Shown here piece by piece: positions 44,443-54,142 of a stretch of 64,000 bases of DNA. Positions within the stretch are counted from its first letter, which is position 1; every line of letters begins with the position of its first letter. This stretch comes from Succinivibrio dextrinosolvens DSM 3072 (GTDB lineage: Bacteria > Pseudomonadota > Gammaproteobacteria > Enterobacterales > Succinivibrionaceae). Location of the stretch: assembly GCF_900167015.1 (NCBI RefSeq), contig NZ_FUXX01000004.1:1-64000 (forward strand), read 5' to 3'. The notes under the pieces were generated by a model. It did not search any database. It was not told the origin of the DNA and worked only from the letters and a program-made list of their open reading frames with translations. The translations under genes were made by a program, and so were the position numbers.

Positions 44443-45807
44443 ATGACTACTATTCAAACCACCTTATCTGCGCCAAAACTTCAATTAGGTTCTTTCTATG
44501 TACACGTCTGGGGATGCCAAATGAATGTATATGACGGAGGAAGAATCAGAGATTTAATGACAGCTTCTGGTTTTGCAGAATCTTCTACCCCAAAAGGGGC
44601 AAATATTATAATTCTTGTAACCTGTGCAGTTAGAGCAAAGGCAGAAGATAAGGTATTCAACCAGATTGCATCCTGGAGACATACAGGTGAAATCAATAAC
44701 GACACCATTATTGCCCTTGGAGGATGTGTTGGAGCCGAGCTTGCAGAACAGATTCTTGATCTGGATAAGAGCATCAATATTATTTTCGGACCAAGAACAA
44801 TCCACAGACTGCCTAAGATGGTTGGCGAATTCATTGCTTCAGGAAAACCAGTAGTAGACGTAACCGCTGATGCCATCGACAAGTTTGACTATCTACCAGA
44901 AGCGGGAGCAGTAGGTCCTTCAGCATTCGTAACCATTATGGAAGGATGCTCTAACAAATGCACATACTGCATTGTTCCTTACACCCGTGGAGAGGAACAG
45001 TCCAGACCAGTTCAGGATATCATTGATGAGTGTGTGGGACATATTGCAAACGGAGTTAAGGAAATTCATCTTTTAGGACAGAACGTTAACTCCTATCATG
45101 GACTAAATACTGATGGCTCCGACTGCAAATTCTCTACCCTTCTATATGAAATTGCCGCTATTCCAGGAGTTGAGAGAATCAGATTCACTACCTCAAATCC
45201 TATGGACTTTACAGATGACATTATTGAGGCAATCAAGGATCTGCCTGTAATCTCAGACGGTATTCATGTACCTATTCAGGCTGGTTCAGATAGAATTTTA
45301 GAGGCTATGCACAGAAGATATACAGCAAAACAGTATGTTGAGCTGATAAAAAAGATTAGAGCCGCACGTCCAACTGTACATATATCCTCTGATTTCATTG
45401 TTGGATTCCCAGGTGAAACCGATGAAGACTTCAATGAAACCATGAAAATTGTAAACGAAGTAAAATTCGATCAGAGTTTCTCTTTTGTTTATTCAATAAG
45501 ACCAGGAACCCCTGCTGCTACACTTGAGGATCCAGTTTCAAAGGAAACCAAGATGCAGAGACTTTATATTCTTCAGCAGAGACTTGAAGAACTGGCATCT
45601 GAATATACACAGGCATTTGTCGGAACAACCCAGAGATGCCTTGTAGAGGGAACCTCAAGAAAAGATGAGAATGAACTCAAGAGCAGAGCATCCTCAGGAA
45701 GAATTGTAGTATTCAAGGGACCTCTATCTCTTGTAGGACAGATGGTTGATGTAAAGATCACTTCTGTTGCAGCTCATACACTTAAGGGTGAGCTGGTAAC
45801 TAAGTAA
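44443..45807 (+). CDS. miaB: tRNA-2-methylthio-N6-dimethylallyladenosine synthase MiaB
   Basis: MiaB adds the methylthio group at A37 of tRNAs that read UNN codons. The 454-residue protein has the N-terminal domain with three cluster cysteines (WGCQMNVYDGGRI, VTCAVRAKAEDK, LGGCVGAE), the radical-SAM site EGCSNKCTYCIVPYTRGEE, and a C-terminal TRAM domain (from about 385). It heads the miaB-ybeZ-ybeY-corC-lnt run. The Fic module lies just upstream and may feed transcription into it. Confidence 0.97.
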   Translation: MTTIQTTLSAPKLQLGSFYVHVWGCQMNVYDGGRIRDLMTASGFAESSTPKGANIIILVTCAVRAKAEDKVFNQIASWRHTGEINNDTIIALGGCVGAELAEQILDLDKSINIIFGPRTIHRLPKMVGEFIASGKPVVDVTADAIDKFDYLPEAGAVGPSAFVTIMEGCSNKCTYCIVPYTRGEEQSRPVQDIIDECVGHIANGVKEIHLLGQNVNSYHGLNTDGSDCKFSTLLYEIAAIPGVERIRFTTSNPMDFTDDIIEAIKDLPVISDGIHVPIQAGSDRILEAMHRRYTAKQYVELIKKIRAARPTVHISSDFIVGFPGETDEDFNETMKIVNEVKFDQSFSFVYSIRPGTPAATLEDPVSKETKMQRLYILQQRLEELASEYTQAFVGTTQRCLVEGTSRKDENELKSRASSGRIVVFKGPLSLVGQMVDVKITSVAAHTLKGELVTK

Positions 45808-45816
45808 GGCATTGTG

Positions 45817-46935
45817 ATGAACTCAATTACACAAGATTTTGTTTTAGATCCTGATGACAAAAATAGAATTGCCTATCTTGTAGGACCTGAAGACGAAAAT
45901 TTAAAACAGATAGAAAAAAGACTAGGCGTAAAGATCAGTTATTCCGGAGCTCATTTTCATCTGGAAGGTAAAGCCGGCCATGTGAAAAAAGCATACAAGC
46001 TGATTAAGTCTCTATATATTGATACTACTCCTATCAAAGGCTCAAAGAAGCCTTCTGAAGTTACACCTGATATGGTTCATCTTGCTATTACAGAGACAAC
46101 CTCTTTAGAGCAGGACAACACAGATTATTCTTTAGACCATGAAAAAGGATCTATTGATTCACTGTATGCAAAGGCCAATAACTTTAAGACAAAGCGTGGC
46201 TTTATTAAAGCAAGAACCTCAAATCAGTCAGACTATATCAACAAGATAGTATCTCACGATGTGAGCTTCGGTATCGGTCCTGCCGGAACAGGAAAAACCT
46301 TTCTGGCTGTAGCTGCCGCTGTTGATGCACTTGAGAGAAATGAAATCAGACGTATCATTCTGACAAGACCAGCTATTGAGGCAGGAGAAAAGCTTGGATT
46401 CCTGCCAGGAGATCTTTCTCAGAAAGTTGATCCTTATCTAAGACCTCTTTACGATGCTCTTTTTGAGATGCTTGGTTTTGAGAAAGTTGAGAAACTGATC
46501 GAAAAACAGATTATTGAAATTGCTCCATTGGCATACATGAGAGGAAGAACCCTAAACGATTCTTTTATAATTCTAGATGAGGCTCAGAATACTACAGTAG
46601 AACAGATGAAAATGTTCCTGACACGTATCGGCTTTAACTCTCATGCAGTCATCACCGGAGATCCAAGTCAGATTGACCTTCCTAGAAATGTAAGATCTGG
46701 ATTAAAGCATGCTATTGAAGTTCTAAAGTCTGTTGAGGAGATTGGTTTTACATTCTTCGAGTCATCAGATGTTGTAAGACATCCTGTAGTAGCAGCCATT
46801 GTTAATGCCTATGATGAGTACGAGAAAACTCATGACAGTTCTCATCAGCAGTATTCAGGCTATAAAAACAGTAAAACAGAGTTAACCGGAACAGAACGTT
46901 CCGAAAAAGAGGTAGCTAATGAAAGTAATAATTGA
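45817..46935 (+). CDS. ybeZ: PhoH-like ATPase YbeZ
   Basis: YbeZ is a PhoH-family nucleotide-binding protein that partners with the endoribonuclease YbeY in rRNA processing. The protein has an N-terminal KH-like region (about 15-65), Walker [18 protein letters not shown] near 155, [32 protein letters not shown], and Walker [26 protein letters not shown] start at ATG 45817, with AAGG 7 bases away, rather than the GTG one codon before. It overlaps ybeY by 17 bases. Confidence 0.94.
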   Translation: MNSITQDFVLDPDDKNRIAYLVGPEDENLKQIEKRLGVKISYSGAHFHLEGKAGHVKKAYKLIKSLYIDTTPIKGSKKPSEVTPDMVHLAITETTSLEQDNTDYSLDHEKGSIDSLYAKANNFKTKRGFIKARTSNQSDYINKIVSHDVSFGIGPAGTGKTFLAVAAAVDALERNEIRRIILTRPAIEAGEKLGFLPGDLSQKVDPYLRPLYDALFEMLGFEKVEKLIEKQIIEIAPLAYMRGRTLNDSFIILDEAQNTTVEQMKMFLTRIGFNSHAVITGDPSQIDLPRNVRSGLKHAIEVLKSVEEIGFTFFESSDVVRHPVVAAIVNAYDEYEKTHDSSHQQYSGYKNSKTELTGTERSEKEVANESNN

Positions 46936-47395
46936 TCTGCAGATTGCAACAGATGAGGCACTGGAGAGCTATCCTTCTCTTGAAACCATGACTAAATGGG
47001 CAACTGTTGCTCTTAAAACAGGTGGCAGAACAAATGACAGCGAAATTACCATACGTATGGTAGATTCAAAAGAGATTCATGAGCTGAATGCCACATACAG
47101 ACATGTAGACAGACCAACCAATATTCTTTCATTCCCTTTTGAATTACCAGAGGGAATAGAAGATCTGCCTCTGTTAGGAGATCTGGTCGTATGCAAAGAA
47201 GTTTTAGAAAGAGAATGCAAGGAGCAGAACAAAACTCTTGAGGAACATTTTGCTCATCTGATTGTTCACGGCTGTCTGCATCTTTTAGGCTATGACCACA
47301 TTGAAGAAGAAGATGCCAAGGAAATGGAGCCTCTAGAGGTTAAGGCTATGGCTGAACTTGGCTATGAAAATCCTTATAAAGATGATGAGTTCTAA
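46919..47395 (+). CDS. ybeY: Endoribonuclease/rRNA maturation factor YbeY
   Basis: YbeY takes part in 16S rRNA 3' maturation and 70S quality control. The 158-residue protein has the metal site H-x3-H-x5-H at His117, His121 and His127 ([14 protein letters not shown]), and the upstream block [18 protein letters not shown]. Its start lies inside ybeZ. Confidence 0.96.
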   Translation: MKVIIDLQIATDEALESYPSLETMTKWATVALKTGGRTNDSEITIRMVDSKEIHELNATYRHVDRPTNILSFPFELPEGIEDLPLLGDLVVCKEVLERECKEQNKTLEEHFAHLIVHGCLHLLGYDHIEEEDAKEMEPLEVKAMAELGYENPYKDDEF

Positions 47396-47437
47396 ATAAA
47401 GAAACACCTGTAACAGAATAAACATTTGGAAAAAACT

Positions 47438-48292
47438 ATGACCGATACTCACGACGAAGAACACAGTTCTTTTTTATCAAAGATTTTTTCAAAAAAAACT
47501 GAACCAACAAGTCAGGATGAATTAGAACAGGTTATAAGAGAAGCTTCAGAGAATGAAGTTATTGATGAAGATACAGAAGAAATGCTTCAGGGTATCTTCG
47601 ATATCAACAGACTTCGTGTATCTGACGTGATGATCCCTGCCAACGAGATTGTTACCATCCACGTTAACAGCTCTATCGAAGAAGCTGCAAAAATAGTACT
47701 TAAGACAGCCCACTCACGTTATCCGGTAATCGGAGAGGATAAGGACCACATTGTAGGAGTACTTCTTGCAAAGGATTTAATTCCATACGCATGCGGCCTA
47801 AAGGAACTTGAAGGGGGATCAATTAAATCAATACTACGCTCCCCTATTATTGTTCCAGAAGCAAAGCGTGTTAACTCAATGCTGAAGGAATTCCAGCAGA
47901 ACCGTTTTCACATTGCAATTGTCGTAGATGAATTCGGCGGAGTATCAGGTCTTGTAACTATTGAAGACGTACTTGAGGTCATCGTAGGTGATATCGATGA
48001 TGAATATGACACTGAAGTAAACTCAGAGCATATTGTAAAATCAAAGGAAGGAAAATCCTACATAGTCAGCGGTGTTACTGAAGTCGAGGAATTCGACGAG
48101 TTCTTTAAGTGCAACTTTTCTGAACTGGCAGAAGTCGACACCATTGCAGGCCTAACCACTCATATGCTGGGTAAATTCCCTAACGTAGGGGAGAAGCTGA
48201 CAATTGAAGGATTTGAATTCAAAGTATTGGAGGCCAACGACAGAAGAGTTCACCTTCTTGAAGTAACACCTCCTCCAGCAACAGAACAGTAA
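47438..48292 (+). CDS. corC: CBS/CorC-domain protein CorC
   Basis: CorC (YbeX) is linked to magnesium/cobalt efflux. The 284-residue protein has a short N-terminal acidic part, two CBS domains (VSDVMIPANEIVTIHVNSSIEEAAKIVLKTAHSRYPVIGE, then RVNSMLKEFQQNRFHIAIVVDEFGGVSGLVTIEDVLEVIVGDI), and a CorC/HlyC C-terminal domain (about 205-280). An in-frame TTG at 47426 would add four residues. I use ATG 47438, with GGA 9-10 bases upstream. It lies between ybeY and lnt as in E. coli. Confidence 0.94.
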   Translation: MTDTHDEEHSSFLSKIFSKKTEPTSQDELEQVIREASENEVIDEDTEEMLQGIFDINRLRVSDVMIPANEIVTIHVNSSIEEAAKIVLKTAHSRYPVIGEDKDHIVGVLLAKDLIPYACGLKELEGGSIKSILRSPIIVPEAKRVNSMLKEFQQNRFHIAIVVDEFGGVSGLVTIEDVLEVIVGDIDDEYDTEVNSEHIVKSKEGKSYIVSGVTEVEEFDEFFKCNFSELAEVDTIAGLTTHMLGKFPNVGEKLTIEGFEFKVLEANDRRVHLLEVTPPPATEQ

Positions 48293-48303
48293 GAAACAGG
48301 AAT

Positions 48304-49902
48304 ATGCAGTTTTTTATAAAATTATACTTTATCCTATCAGCCCTGCTTGATGGAAAAAGGTTATTAGCTATTGTCAAAACACCCCTGGGAATGTGTGTCT
48401 CTTCCATAGTCCTAGGCGCAATCATGAGTCTTTCTATTGCACCAGTTGAAAAATGGCCTTTTGCAGTTATTGCACTGGTATTTTTCATGATGCAGCTTTA
48501 TACATGTAAATTCGTTCCTCAGGTAGCTCTTTTAACTCTACTGTTCTTCGGAACCTATGGAACAATATCACTTACATGGCTGAACTTTGTGATGGAAGGC
48601 TTTGGACAGGTTCCAGCAGTATTATCCTACATAATAATCTTTGGATTTTCATTCGCCTATGTAGCAGCGCCATATGCATTTCTCAATATGGTTGTATTTT
48701 ATTTTACCCAAAAGAAGAAATCAGTCTATCTGTTGTGCTTTGTTCCTATTGCATTCATTCTTGCAGACTACATTATTTACTACTACTTAACAGGATTTCC
48801 TTGGCTTTATGCAGGTTATTCCTGTGTAGAAGGACCTCTTAAGAATTATGCTCCATTTATTGGTGTAAGAGGAATTAATACAGTCCTTTATGTTTTAAGC
48901 GCAGCTCTTGCACTTACTGCTCTAAGAAAATTCCTATATCTTCCTATTGCAGCAATGATTCTTGTGGTAGGATTATTTCTGGAGAACTTTCCTCAGGTCG
49001 AAAAACTCCCTACTATCACAGCATCTCTGGTTCAGGCTAATATCACACAGTCCGTACATAACAATGCAGCAAGTGCCAACGAGATCTTCTCTACATACTG
49101 GAATCTGACAAAACCAAAGATTCAGAATTCAAAAATTGTTGTCTGGTCAGAATCAGCTCTACCAGTAGACTATTATTCATCTGCAGATCTGATCGGAGAT
49201 TTAGACACTGTATTCAAGAGTGAAAAATCTGATCTTGTAACCGGAATTTTTAGCTCTGTTCAGGATAAGTTATACAATTCTATTGTTCGTATTGGAAATA
49301 GTGCAGATCTTGCAAAAGATCTTCCTTATCAGAAGAGAAAGCTTGTTCCATTCGGAGAAATAGTTCCTTTTGAGGAGTTTCTAAGACCATTAGGCTCTAT
49401 CTTTGTTATTCCTAATTCCTCATTCAGCTATGGAGCAGATGACCAGCTTCCTGTCAGAATTAGGGATAATAAGTTCATTCCTGCAATCTGCTATGAAGCA
49501 ATTTTCCCTGAGGTAATATCCTCAATGGATTCTGCAGAGACAAACGGTATCATTATGGTTTCAAATGATTCCTGGTTCGGTCCTACACAGGCACCGGAAC
49601 AGCATCTGAATATTGCAAGAATGAGAGCAATGGAACTTCAAAAACCAATGCTTCGTTGTACTAACAGCGGAATTACAGCTTACATCGATGAGAATGGAAA
49701 GGTTGTAGACAGACTTCCTCCGGATCAGGAAGGGGTTCTGACTGTTCAGTTCGCACCAGTTAAAGGCCAGACATTCTATTCAAAATATGGCACCTTTACC
49801 TTGTTCATTATTATGCTGATACTGCTTGGCTTCGGTATTTACGGATTAAAGAAGAAAGATGATGCTTCCAAAGAAACATTAAACAAGCTTATCAGACCTT
49901 AG
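48304..49902 (+). CDS. lnt: Apolipoprotein N-acyltransferase
   Basis: Lnt adds the third acyl chain to lipoproteins in the inner membrane. The 532-residue protein has an N-terminal membrane half with six or more hydrophobic helices. The periplasmic nitrilase domain has the triad Glu283 (VVWSESALP), Lys344 (QKRKLVPFGE) and Cys396 (PAICYEAIF). A final membrane helix (about 500-518) ends the protein. Substrates in this window include BamE, LptE and the lipoprotein at 27053. Confidence 0.96.
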   Translation: MQFFIKLYFILSALLDGKRLLAIVKTPLGMCVSSIVLGAIMSLSIAPVEKWPFAVIALVFFMMQLYTCKFVPQVALLTLLFFGTYGTISLTWLNFVMEGFGQVPAVLSYIIIFGFSFAYVAAPYAFLNMVVFYFTQKKKSVYLLCFVPIAFILADYIIYYYLTGFPWLYAGYSCVEGPLKNYAPFIGVRGINTVLYVLSAALALTALRKFLYLPIAAMILVVGLFLENFPQVEKLPTITASLVQANITQSVHNNAASANEIFSTYWNLTKPKIQNSKIVVWSESALPVDYYSSADLIGDLDTVFKSEKSDLVTGIFSSVQDKLYNSIVRIGNSADLAKDLPYQKRKLVPFGEIVPFEEFLRPLGSIFVIPNSSFSYGADDQLPVRIRDNKFIPAICYEAIFPEVISSMDSAETNGIIMVSNDSWFGPTQAPEQHLNIARMRAMELQKPMLRCTNSGITAYIDENGKVVDRLPPDQEGVLTVQFAPVKGQTFYSKYGTFTLFIIMLILLGFGIYGLKKKDDASKETLNKLIRP

Positions 49903-49913
49903 ACAAACAATAC

Positions 49914-49947
49914 AGCCTCTCTGAAACATACAGTTATCAAAGAGGCT
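49914..49947. terminator. Weak hairpin between converging lnt and the passenger-like gene
   Basis: AGCCTCT (49914-49920) and AGAGGCT (49941-49947) flank a 20-base loop. No real T run follows on either strand, so its role as a terminator is uncertain. Confidence 0.35.
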
Positions 49948-49975
49948 ATCTATCAAATCACTATCTGCAGATAGA

Positions 49976-52588
49976 TTAACCGAATCTACCAGAACCAGTT
50001 TTTCTTATCAGAACAACTGAGAATCCAAGTAACAAGATACAGCCGACAAAACTTAGAATGTAACGCCACATTGGAAGAGGCTTAGAAGCATTACTATATG
50101 TGTTAATAAAATCACCAATGTAGCATCCACGAGGAGAACAGTTTACGGTTCTTCCCATTTTCCCCTGTGTATACCAGATATGCTTAGGGAATTTTGTATA
50201 GGCATTGTACTTTGAAAGCATTCCATTGGCCTGTCTTACGAAATTATTCATAAAATCAAGTAATGCCTTAGGATCAGAGGAATAGCGTTTTATATCGTTG
50301 TAAGAGATACCAGGCTCAAAGTTTACAACGCCATCAGGAGCATATAGGGTACCATCAAACTTAATTGCATCTAAAAGAGAGCCATTTTTTTCAGCATCTA
50401 TACAGATAACAGAATTACTTGAAATTGTTGCCTTGTCTTTAACAATAAATGTCTGTGACCCACCATCAGTCAAATCAAGTTGACCTCCACGGCTCAAATC
50501 CAGAACATCAACAACCGAAGGCTTAGCTCCAGCCTCAGGATGAATAAATACAGAAGAGTCCTTTATGTACAGACGATTAACATTAATAGAACCTTCAATA
50601 TCACTCAGTCCACCATAACTTAGAAGATTAATGGTCTTGCCTATAATGTTTCCTGCAATCTGAATATGAGATTTACTGTCTGAAACAAGGTTATCCGAAG
50701 AAAACTCCTTGACTTTGTTTTTCTTCTTGATACCAAGATTGATATTTGTTGAAAGTTTCTTAACAAACGCAGGAATATTCAGATTCTCTCCATATACAGA
50801 ATCAAACTGAAGTTTTCCTGCTAACAGCTTTACATCATATGGTTTTGAATATAGAGACCTTCCATCAGGAGATACGTAGTAATTCCAGTTGGAAACAATA
50901 TCACCAACGACCCTTGCCTTATCAGTAAGATTGATATCCCGTACATGAGCAGAATCATCAATGTATATAGAATACTTCTTTCCGGTAACCTTTCCTGAGA
51001 TATTAAGAGCTGATACCAGAGGACCTCTGATTATATTAGGAGTATCGTAGGCTTCTGCCTGCTCCTTAGGAAGTTTTCTCTTGATATAGTCGTAGGTACG
51101 GACTCTTTTGTATGAGCCACGATATTCTTTAAGATCAGACAGCACATTGGATCCGAAATCAAAGTTTAAAGCAATACCGTCTTTTCCGTTAGCCTCTACA
51201 TCTCCACAAATATCTATACTGTTGTCACGTCCGTATGTTACAGCGATACCTGATGAAGACTCACCATTTTCGACAACAGACGTTGTTTTAGGAATTAAAA
51301 GTGTATTGCGAGATCCTTCAATTCTGATACCAATACTACTAAAGCCCTGGCTAGCAATAATTGCAGACTGAATTACATCATTATAGCTTCCATATATGTG
51401 AGTACCTGTTGATAAAGGAACGATAGAAGCTTTATCCTGATTGAATGGTCTGACTTCACCATTTGATGCAGTAAAAGACTTTGTAATTTTGTAATTACCC
51501 CTGTGCTCAGGAGTGCCTGAATTATAAATTGATGTTCCGAAGAAATCTTTTGTGTTGATGTTGTAACCGATATCCTTAAACAGCTCCAGCTCTGCCTGAT
51601 TATAAAAACCATGATTAATAAATGAGGAGCCAGATAAAATGCTGTTTCTTAAATTCAGTTTAGGTGCACCACTCTTTGTAAAGTGAATGCTGAATCTATC
51701 TGTTTTATAAAAGTCAGCCTGAGGCTTTGTATTTTTTCCAGGAGCCAGCAGAGCTTCAGTGTTTACACCAACAAATTTAAAATGACAGGATGAATAGGAA
51801 TCATAATCACATGACTTCTGAATATCCGAAAACTTTACCTTATCAGTCACAAAATTATTATTGCTGATTATATGGTAATCAAAAGTAGAAAGAGGATTTT
51901 TAAAGCCTTCATGATTATGGTTAGAATAAACGCCAATCAGAGAAGCAAAAGTCAGAAAGAGCTTGTGAGACAGCGATTCTTTTATTCCGTTTTCGGGTAA
52001 CAGCTTTATTCTGTTTTTTGAACTGAATACCCCAATATCCTTATTGTAGTTGATCTCTACAAGACCATAGTCATGCCGATTATTAATAACGCAAATATTC
52101 TTGAGATTCGATTCAAAATATCCCATTCCTGAGCACAGATTTGCAGCATCATAATGAAGATCAAATGCTCTGGAACTTCTATCAGGATCTGTGCTTGCTA
52201 CAAACGGAACACTAAAAGGCTCATTATCAGAAACGTAATTTCTAAAGAGGAAAGTTAAAATGGATGATGCATTTATCCATGTATATTTTGAAGATGAAAA
52301 CTCCAGTTCACCCTTTTGAGAAGGGGCATCTACTCCTTTTGCTCTTCTTGAAAACAAATCACTGATTTCACTGTCTTCAGTCACAACGTAAGGTTTAAAC
52401 AGAGAATTTCTGCTTGTAAAAATCTTATCTGACTCTTTAAGATCAGAGAAAAGTCTGTGTATATCGTTGTGGTAATAGAGCCCCGAGGGCTGGTCAAAAT
52501 TTTTTGAAGAGTCAGTACTAGCCAAGGCCTGATGCTGGCACATCAGACCCGATAAAACTATTGCAATTACAGTTTTAACATCAAACAC
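49976..52588 (-). CDS. Large exported protein, autotransporter-passenger-like without a beta-barrel
   Basis: The 870-residue protein starts at GTG 52588 and has a Sec signal (about 1-24, ending QALAS). Residues 385-490 read like an autotransporter beta-helix passenger (short strands with G-N-x-S-I turns; SSGIAVTYGRDNSIDICGDV; GIALNFDFGSNVLSDLKEYRGSY). About 310-355 (FYNQAELELFKDIGYNINTKDFFGTSIYN) resembles a segment in passengers that carry a metallopeptidase-like front, but I see no HExxH. Instead of a beta-barrel, the C terminus has one hydrophobic helix (about 840-860) and the tail RKTGSGRFG, so it is probably membrane-anchored. It follows an L,D-transpeptidase gene by 8 bases. The family resemblance is from memory. 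Confidence 0.6.
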   Translation of the reverse strand: MFDVKTVIAIVLSGLMCQHQALASTDSSKNFDQPSGLYYHNDIHRLFSDLKESDKIFTSRNSLFKPYVVTEDSEISDLFSRRAKGVDAPSQKGELEFSSSKYTWINASSILTFLFRNYVSDNEPFSVPFVASTDPDRSSRAFDLHYDAANLCSGMGYFESNLKNICVINNRHDYGLVEINYNKDIGVFSSKNRIKLLPENGIKESLSHKLFLTFASLIGVYSNHNHEGFKNPLSTFDYHIISNNNFVTDKVKFSDIQKSCDYDSYSSCHFKFVGVNTEALLAPGKNTKPQADFYKTDRFSIHFTKSGAPKLNLRNSILSGSSFINHGFYNQAELELFKDIGYNINTKDFFGTSIYNSGTPEHRGNYKITKSFTASNGEVRPFNQDKASIVPLSTGTHIYGSYNDVIQSAIIASQGFSSIGIRIEGSRNTLLIPKTTSVVENGESSSGIAVTYGRDNSIDICGDVEANGKDGIALNFDFGSNVLSDLKEYRGSYKRVRTYDYIKRKLPKEQAEAYDTPNIIRGPLVSALNISGKVTGKKYSIYIDDSAHVRDINLTDKARVVGDIVSNWNYYVSPDGRSLYSKPYDVKLLAGKLQFDSVYGENLNIPAFVKKLSTNINLGIKKKNKVKEFSSDNLVSDSKSHIQIAGNIIGKTINLLSYGGLSDIEGSINVNRLYIKDSSVFIHPEAGAKPSVVDVLDLSRGGQLDLTDGGSQTFIVKDKATISSNSVICIDAEKNGSLLDAIKFDGTLYAPDGVVNFEPGISYNDIKRYSSDPKALLDFMNNFVRQANGMLSKYNAYTKFPKHIWYTQGKMGRTVNCSPRGCYIGDFINTYSNASKPLPMWRYILSFVGCILLLGFSVVLIRKTGSGRFG

Positions 52589-52596
52589 TTAAATCT

Positions 52597-53511
52597 CTAG
52601 AATTCAACTGGATTTAGCAACACAGGTCTGCCGGTTCTTTCATGAAGAGCTCTCTGCAGAATATCCTGATCAATACGAGGATCCTTAAAGAATTCTAGTT
52701 GAGACTTTGTAAATGAGAAAGGAACATTTGCATCAAAATTGTCAAATTCAGACTGACTTCTCGATAATGGCTGATGAACCTCAATATAAAGATCACCATT
52801 TGGTTCTTCAGCAAACTTGATAGGTTCGTTAATAAACTGAACTCTGGTGCCAACTGCAACCTTATGGAATAACTCCTCGTTATCCTCGTTACGTAAACGA
52901 ACACAGCCATGACTTACACGCAGACCAATACCAAAATCAGCATTTGTACCATGAATAGCGTAAAGCTTGCCTACATACATAGCGTAAAGGCCCATTGGAT
53001 TATCTGGACCGGCTGGTACTACAGGAGGAAGATACTCACCCTCAGCAGCATATTCAGCTCGCATTGCAGCTGTTGGGGTCCAGGTTGGTTCAGCCTTTTT
53101 ACGCTCAACCTTTGTAGTCCATGCTAAAGGAGTGCCCTTACCGATCTGACCGATACCGATTGGATAAACTTCTACTCTGCCCTTGTTGTAGTAGTACAGG
53201 CGCATTTCGGCAGAATTAACAATAATGCCCTCATGAACTGTATCAGGAAGGATCAGCTTTGTTGGAACAACAAGATTAAGACCTTTCAGAGGAACAATAG
53301 GATCAACCTCTGGATTAGCCTCAATCATATTGGAAAGACCTAAATGATACTCAGCCGCAACATATTCAAGGGTAGTAATTCCGTTAGGATCAATCTGATA
53401 GATTTTCTCCTCACCTACTACCCGGTTACCATTAAGATTGTATACGTTGGTTGCATTTGCTGCTGTAACAGTGGAAAAAAGAGCTAAAGCTAAAGCTAAT
53501 TTCTTAAACAT
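52597..53511 (-). CDS. L,D-transpeptidase (YkuD family) with LysM-like domain
   Basis: These enzymes form 3-3 crosslinks in peptidoglycan or attach proteins to it. The 304-residue protein has a signal peptide (about 1-20) and a LysM-like domain (36-84). The catalytic domain has Cys203 in [24 protein letters not shown], with His187 upstream. The layout matches the E. coli ErfK/YbiS/YcfS/YnhG group that attaches Lpp or crosslinks. Its operon partner is the exported protein above, which suggests but does not show a substrate link. Confidence 0.93.
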   Translation of the reverse strand: MFKKLALALALFSTVTAANATNVYNLNGNRVVGEEKIYQIDPNGITTLEYVAAEYHLGLSNMIEANPEVDPIVPLKGLNLVVPTKLILPDTVHEGIIVNSAEMRLYYYNKGRVEVYPIGIGQIGKGTPLAWTTKVERKKAEPTWTPTAAMRAEYAAEGEYLPPVVPAGPDNPMGLYAMYVGKLYAIHGTNADFGIGLRVSHGCVRLRNEDNEELFHKVAVGTRVQFINEPIKFAEEPNGDLYIEVHQPLSRSQSEFDNFDANVPFSFTKSQLEFFKDPRIDQDILQRALHERTGRPVLLNPVEF

Positions 53512-53559
53512 GATTGTCTCATTATTAATCAGTTTTAAAATTTACTAAAACTGAATTAA

Positions 53560-53589
53560 ATTATCGCCAGAAAATAAAAGCAATGTAAA
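53560..53589 (-). promoter_or_regulatory. Promoter of the L,D-transpeptidase gene
   Basis: On the minus strand TTTACA (53589-53584), 18-bp spacer, GATAAT (53565-53560), 49 bases before the ATG. Confidence 0.55.
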
Positions 53590-53764
53590 AACGTTTTGGC
53601 ACTATATATACTCGGTACCGCGGTGCAATTTTAACACAGATCAAACTTTCGGACTATTGTTAGATTATTCGAAAAAATATGTTTCTTAAAAAAAATTGTA
53701 TATAATCTACCCTGCTTTTATAACGATATTCATTAATAAATATTTACAGGGAAGATTTTCCAAA

Positions 53765-53947
53765 TTGTCTAAAACAGGAATGATTGTTGAATTTGTGATT
53801 CTGGCAGTGTGGTTCTGGGCCTTTCTATGGGCTTACAGCCACTATAACTACAAAGTTAATCCAAAAACAAAATTCAAGAAGACCTTCTACAGAGATCTGC
53901 TTTTGGCTATTACTCTGCTGCTTCCAGTTATTCTTATTCTTTTCTAG
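53765..53947 (+). CDS. Small two-helix membrane protein, unknown
   Basis: The frame from TTG 53765 gives 60 residues, with GGGAAG about 10 bases upstream. It has two hydrophobic helices (about 6-24 and 44-60) separated by a basic loop (NYKVNPKTKFKKTFYRD). This positive-inside pattern suggests an inner-membrane protein with the loop in the cytoplasm. An ATG at 53780 would give 55 residues; a TTG at 53696 would give 83 but runs through promoter-like sequence. I do not recognise it. It lies alone between the transpeptidase and leuS. Confidence 0.45.
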   Translation: MSKTGMIVEFVILAVWFWAFLWAYSHYNYKVNPKTKFKKTFYRDLLLAITLLLPVILILF

Positions 53948-54142
53948 CACCAATTTTTCACCATAATAGCTCACCTTTCTTATATACAAAGTAGCAAATC
54001 ACAGCCTCAAATCCGCCTTTTCCATAAACTTTATTTTATTTTTTTTCTAGGGCATACGTCAAAATCCGGCGTAAATGTGGCAAAATATATGATTATTTTT
54101 AATTTGAACAGATTTTAAATTTTAACTTGGAGCACTTAGTCC

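Noticed and set aside
53696-53764. Upstream part of the small membrane frame from TTG 53696
   Set aside because: It overlaps a TATAAT-like sequence and has no Shine-Dalgarno; the shorter start is more likely.
53948-54142. Leucine attenuator or leader peptide before leuS
   Set aside because: No frame with a Leu run and no terminator-antiterminator pair visible.
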